64,000 bases of DNA from JBAXEO01 sp963789515 (GTDB lineage: Bacteria; Actinomycetota; Coriobacteriia; Anaerosomatales; JAAXUF01), in the NCBI GenBank assembly GCA_963789515.1, contig CAWBKW010000009.1:62001-126000 (forward strand). The letters are read 5' to 3'. The position numbers and the translations under genes are program-made. Positions 61,198-64,000 of the stretch are shown piece after piece. The notes under the pieces were generated by a model that worked only from the letters and a program-made list of their open reading frames with translations, had not been told where the DNA came from and did no database searches. Each line of letters opens with the position of its first letter. The first letter of the stretch is position 1.

Positions 61198-62070
61198 ATG
61201 CTGACCATCGCCCTTCCCAAAGGCTCGCTTGAGGAGCAGACGATGCTCCTGTTCGCCCAGGCCGATCTCGAGGTCAAGAAGTCGAGCCGCGAGTACAACC
61301 CCACCATCAGTGATCCGCGAATCGGCAAGGTCAAGATCCTGCGGCCGCAAGAGATCCCCGTGTTCGTGCAGGACGGTGACTTCGACCTGGGCATCTCGGG
61401 CTACGACTGGGTCACCGAGACCGGCGCGGACGTGGTCGAGGTTGCCGAGATGCCCTATGCGAAGACCGGCACGGGGGTCGTCAGCATGGTTCTGGCGGTT
61501 CCGGACTCCTCGGCGGTGGCATCGGCGCGCGACATCGCTCCGGGCAGCCGCATCACCACGGAGTTTCCCAACGTCACGAAGCGCTATTTCGAGGGGCTGG
61601 GCATTCCGGTCGAGGTCTACTTCAGCTACGGCGCGACCGAGGCCAAGGTGCCCGACATGATGGACGCGCTGGTCGATCTGACCGAGACCGGCTCGACGCT
61701 GCGCCGCAACGGCCTGAAGATCGTCGACACCGTGCTCACCTCCACCACCCGGCTGCTCGCCAACAAGGACGCGTGGGCCGACCCGACCAAACGTCGCGAG
61801 ATCGAGGAGATCCGCACGCTGCTGCTGGGGGTCATCGAGGCCCGAGGCCGGGTGCTGCTGTCGATGAACGTGCCGGAGAGCCGCCTCGACGAGGTCATCG
61901 CCGCACTTCCCGCCATGAAGCACCCGACCGTCTCCAAGCTCTACGGCTCCGACGACCTCGAGGTGACCACGGTTGCCGACAAGGCCGGGGTCAACATCCT
62001 GATTCCCCAGCTCAAGGCCGCCGGCGCCGAAGACATCCTCGAGATGCCGATCAGCAAGATCGTTCGGTAA
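61198..62070 (+). CDS. hisG: ATP phosphoribosyltransferase, long form
   Basis: ATG 61198 follows ACGAGGAG. The 290-residue protein begins MLTIALPKGSLEEQT and includes RPQEIPVFVQDGDFDLGISGYDWV and EVYFSYGATEAKVPDMMDALVDLTETGSTLRRNGL. The C-terminal 75 residues form the ACT-like regulatory domain of the long form, which binds histidine. It catalyses the first step of histidine synthesis. It stands alone here, away from other his genes. Confidence 0.96.
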   Translation: MLTIALPKGSLEEQTMLLFAQADLEVKKSSREYNPTISDPRIGKVKILRPQEIPVFVQDGDFDLGISGYDWVTETGADVVEVAEMPYAKTGTGVVSMVLAVPDSSAVASARDIAPGSRITTEFPNVTKRYFEGLGIPVEVYFSYGATEAKVPDMMDALVDLTETGSTLRRNGLKIVDTVLTSTTRLLANKDAWADPTKRREIEEIRTLLLGVIEARGRVLLSMNVPESRLDEVIAALPAMKHPTVSKLYGSDDLEVTTVADKAGVNILIPQLKAAGAEDILEMPISKIVR

Positions 62071-62159
62071 CCTCCCCGGCGCCCCGGCGCGAGACCACGG
62101 GCCTGCTGTGGCACACTGTGTCCGGGAAGCCCTGCTCGGCCGGAAGGAAGATCGCGACG

Positions 62160-62882
62160 TTGGGCCAGAATCTGATCAAGGACCTCTCGATCCTGGTCTT
62201 CGTCTGTGTGATGGCGCTGGTCGCCAACGCGAGCGCCCTGGTGTGGGGCCCGAACATGGCATTTCTGCTCCAGAAGCGGCGGCCGCTCTCGCGTTCCATC
62301 GCGTACACCATCGGGCGCGGGGTCACGCTCACGACGGCGAGCGTCATCATCGTGTGGACCCTGCTCGTGACCGACTCCGGCGTCAACGGGCTCGCCGACC
62401 AGGTCACGACTCTCGCCGACAAGCCGCACCCCGTTGTCAGCATCCTTATCGGGTTGGGCATCGTTGTCGCCGCCGTAGTGGTCTACCGGCGTCCCCCGGG
62501 GTTTCTTTCGGCCAAGAAGCCGGCCGTCGATGACGACGGGGCAGCGCGCGTGTGGCCCGCCTTCGTCATGGGCATCACCATCCTGTTCGCCAATATCCTG
62601 GAGTTCGCTTGGCAGACGATCGGTGTCGGCACCGCGGTTGCGGGCTCCGGGCACAATCCCCTGGTCTACGGGCCGGCGGTGATCATCTGGACCACGCTGG
62701 GCACCGCGACCCTGTGGGTACCGGCGCTCGCCTTCCTCCTCGCTCCCGGATGGGCCACGGAGCGGTTCGCGCGCGTCACCGAGCGGATCCCCACGATCAA
62801 GCCGTGGCAGGTCGCGCTGCCCTTGGGGTTGTTCGGCTTGCTCTTCGCACTGTTCGGCATCTGGAAGGCGATGCGCGGCTGA
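62160..62882 (+). CDS. GAP/Sap-family (LysE-like) membrane protein
   Basis: TTG 62160 has GGAAGGAAG nine bases upstream and gives 240 residues. An ATG at 62211 is less well placed. Six or so helices with ASALVWGPNMAFLLQKRRPLSRSIAY and PAFVMGITILFANILEFAWQTIG fit the GAP family (sulfolipid-addressing-protein-like, LysE fold) of actinobacteria. A role in lipid or small-molecule export is suggested by the family but not proven. Confidence 0.75.
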   Translation: MGQNLIKDLSILVFVCVMALVANASALVWGPNMAFLLQKRRPLSRSIAYTIGRGVTLTTASVIIVWTLLVTDSGVNGLADQVTTLADKPHPVVSILIGLGIVVAAVVVYRRPPGFLSAKKPAVDDDGAARVWPAFVMGITILFANILEFAWQTIGVGTAVAGSGHNPLVYGPAVIIWTTLGTATLWVPALAFLLAPGWATERFARVTERIPTIKPWQVALPLGLFGLLFALFGIWKAMRG

Positions 62883-62927
62883 TCGTCAGACGGCGCCACA
62901 CGCGCTACTCGTGTCGACGGGTACGCA

Positions 62928-62959
62928 AGAGCCCCGGCGGCGCGCGCAGCCGGGGCTCT
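62928..62959. terminator. Bidirectional terminator between convergent genes
   Basis: A perfect 11-bp stem (AGAGCCCCGGC with GCCGGGGCTCT) lies between the GAP-family gene and the rubrerythrin gene. It is flanked by CTTCG and, on the other strand, by TTGCG. Confidence 0.8.
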
Positions 62960-62979
62960 CTTCGCACAGCAAGCGGATG

Positions 62980-63555
62980 CTAGTAGTTCTCGGCCAGGAG
63001 CTCGAAGTAGGCCTGCGGGTGTTTGCACGTCGGGCAGATGTCCGGCGCTTCCATGCCGGTGGACACGTAGCCGCAGTTGCGGCAGATCCACTTGTGGGGC
63101 ATCAGCCGGGAGAACACCTTGTCTCCGTCGACGTTCGCGAGCAGCCGGTTGTAGCGGTCCTCGTGGTGCGCCTCCACCTCCGCGATGTGGCGGTACGAAT
63201 CGGCGATGTCGGCGAAGCCCTCGGCGGCAGCCTCATCGGCGAAGGCGGGGTAGAGCTCGCTCCACTCCATCTTCTCCCCGGCGGCGGCGGCGGCCAGGTT
63301 CTCCGAGGTCGTGCCGATCCTGCCGGCCGGGTACGACGCGGTGATCTCGGCGTCGCCGCCCTCGAGGTACTTGAAGAAGACCTTGGCGTGCTCCTTCTCG
63401 TTGTCCGCGGTCTCCGTGAAGATCGCCGAGATCTGCTCGTAGCCCTCCTTCTTCGCCACGCTGGCGAAGTAGGTGTAGCGGTTGCGAGCCTGCGACTCAC
63501 CGGCGAAAGACTTGAGCAGGTTCAGCTCGGTCTTTGTTCCCTTGATGCTTGCCAT
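62980..63555 (-). CDS. rbr: Rubrerythrin
   Basis: The 191-residue protein has the di-iron four-helix bundle (E20 in AGESQARNRY, EKEHAKVFF, EWSELYPAFADEA, and EVEAHHEDRY) and a C-terminal rubredoxin domain with CRNCG and CPTC. It reduces hydrogen peroxide in anaerobes, with the rubredoxin site passing electrons. The ATG at 63555 follows GAAAGGAGCTG. It is divergent from the PadR gene across a regulatory stretch. Confidence 0.96.
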   Translation of the reverse strand: MASIKGTKTELNLLKSFAGESQARNRYTYFASVAKKEGYEQISAIFTETADNEKEHAKVFFKYLEGGDAEITASYPAGRIGTTSENLAAAAAGEKMEWSELYPAFADEAAAEGFADIADSYRHIAEVEAHHEDRYNRLLANVDGDKVFSRLMPHKWICRNCGYVSTGMEAPDICPTCKHPQAYFELLAENY

Positions 63556-63637
63556 CTGACAGCTCCTTTCGGTTCTTCGGGGTCATAGCAGAGGGTATCC
63601 GTTCGCGGCCTCCGCGTAACCACCGAACACCGACGAC

Positions 63638-63696
63638 TTGACTAGTACGAACTTAGTAGTAGTATGACTCGTGACTAGTGTGAAGTTGATACTAGT
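63638..63696 (+). promoter_or_regulatory. PadR-gene promoter with three ACTAGT repeats
   Basis: TTGACT (63638-63643) and TAGTAT (63660-63665) are spaced 16 bases, a likely promoter for the padR-like gene. ACTAGT occurs at 63641, 63674 and 63691, one inside the -35 and two just after the predicted start. That is an arrangement suited to autorepression. The stretch is markedly AT-rich. Confidence 0.6.
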
Positions 63697-63735
63697 GAAC
63701 GGACCGCGTGCAGTCCTGAACGAAGGGAGGTGGCC

Positions 63736-64000
63736 ATGGACCCAGCTGCTGACACCACGCTGAAGAAGTTCCAAAAGGAGCTGAACGGCGGCACCGTCTC
63801 ACTCGTACTCTTGGCCATACTCGACCGCTCGGCCGAGCCGCTCTACGGCTACCAGATCGCGAAGAGCATCGAGGGCGCCTGGAGCGAGGGAGTCCCGGTG
63901 AAGCAGGGGACGCTCTATCCGGTCCTCAGGTCCATGGAGGAGAACGGGCTGCTTCAGAGCCGAGTGGAGCCCAGCGTCTCGGGGCCGCCTCGGAAGTACT
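63736..64000 (+). CDS. PadR-family regulator, 3'-truncated by window end
   Basis: ATG 63736 follows AAGGGAGG. The visible 88 residues include GGTVSLVLLAILDRSAEPLYGYQIAKSI (PadR helix 1-2, given in outline) and VKQGTLYPVLRSMEENGLL with the winged HTH, ending GPPRKY at the edge. PadR proteins repress detoxification or transport genes and often themselves. The target probably follows outside the window. Confidence 0.9.
   Translation, partial: MDPAADTTLKKFQKELNGGTVSLVLLAILDRSAEPLYGYQIAKSIEGAWSEGVPVKQGTLYPVLRSMEENGLLQSRVEPSVSGPPRKY

Overview
The window is 64 kb of GC-rich chromosome with strong Shine-Dalgarno sites, frequent GTG/TTG starts and dense, mostly intact operons. The ribosomal-replication block (rpsF, ssb, rpsR, DUF2232, rplI, dnaB), the DHA2-type MFS pump, PASTA protein, PadR and TetR regulators fit a high-GC Gram-positive (actinobacterial) host. 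Hybrid cluster protein, a rubrerythrin, c-type heme motifs with a CcsA/CcmF-like assembly protein and a probable selenoprotein point to an anaerobic or microaerobic lifestyle, perhaps a Coriobacteriia-type lineage. The lineage is inference from gene content only. No rRNA, CRISPR array, phage or IS element was seen.

Layout. 0-5.4 kb: two membrane proteins of unknown role, then a nitrosative-stress unit: a CRP/FNR-type regulator divergent from ygbA-like, ferredoxin, hcp and a small membrane heme protein, with a near-perfect palindromic operator between them. 5.5-11.5 kb: an M28 membrane peptidase, a two-gene cytochrome-c-assembly-like operon, a diguanylate cyclase and a Lit-like lipoprotein transacylase. 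11.5-17.4 kb: tRNA-Gly(CCC), an M23 peptidase, and the S6-SSB-S18-DUF2232-L9-DnaB block. 17.4-26 kb: glutaredoxin, an FAD-dependent dehydrogenase, and a seven-gene YbhGFSR/CecR-like efflux operon that ends with its probable TetR repressor and starts next to a 20-bp palindrome. 26-35.2 kb: purA, purD and purE interleaved with a glycosyltransferase, a HemN-like radical SAM protein, a lone prepilin, a TIGR00300-family protein, and an MsrA whose catalytic codon is UGA.

35.2-49.6 kb is an accessory, envelope- and stress-flavoured region: a dual-specificity phosphatase, a diacylglycerol-kinase-like protein, several small membrane proteins, DUF1269, SHOCT, LOR and DUF6325 proteins, PPK2, a P2-type ATPase, an MFS pump, a four-PASTA membrane protein and MsrB. 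49.6-56.6 kb is a copper-handling cluster: a Met/Cys-rich membrane protein, a TauE/SafE-cupredoxin fusion, an anchored cupredoxin, a CopA-type ATPase with four metal-binding domains and a Glu-Pro spacer, and a two-repeat DUF7282 lipoprotein. 56.6-64 kb holds an NAD(P)-binding protein, a sortase-less anchored surface protein, DUF427, LysR, an esterase, hisG, a GAP-family membrane protein, rubrerythrin and a PadR regulator cut by the window end.

At least a dozen genes, including the essential ssb and purA, carry single-base frame shifts, often at G runs, with conserved protein on both sides. These look like base-calling errors more than gene decay. The affected genes are listed at their corrected extents.
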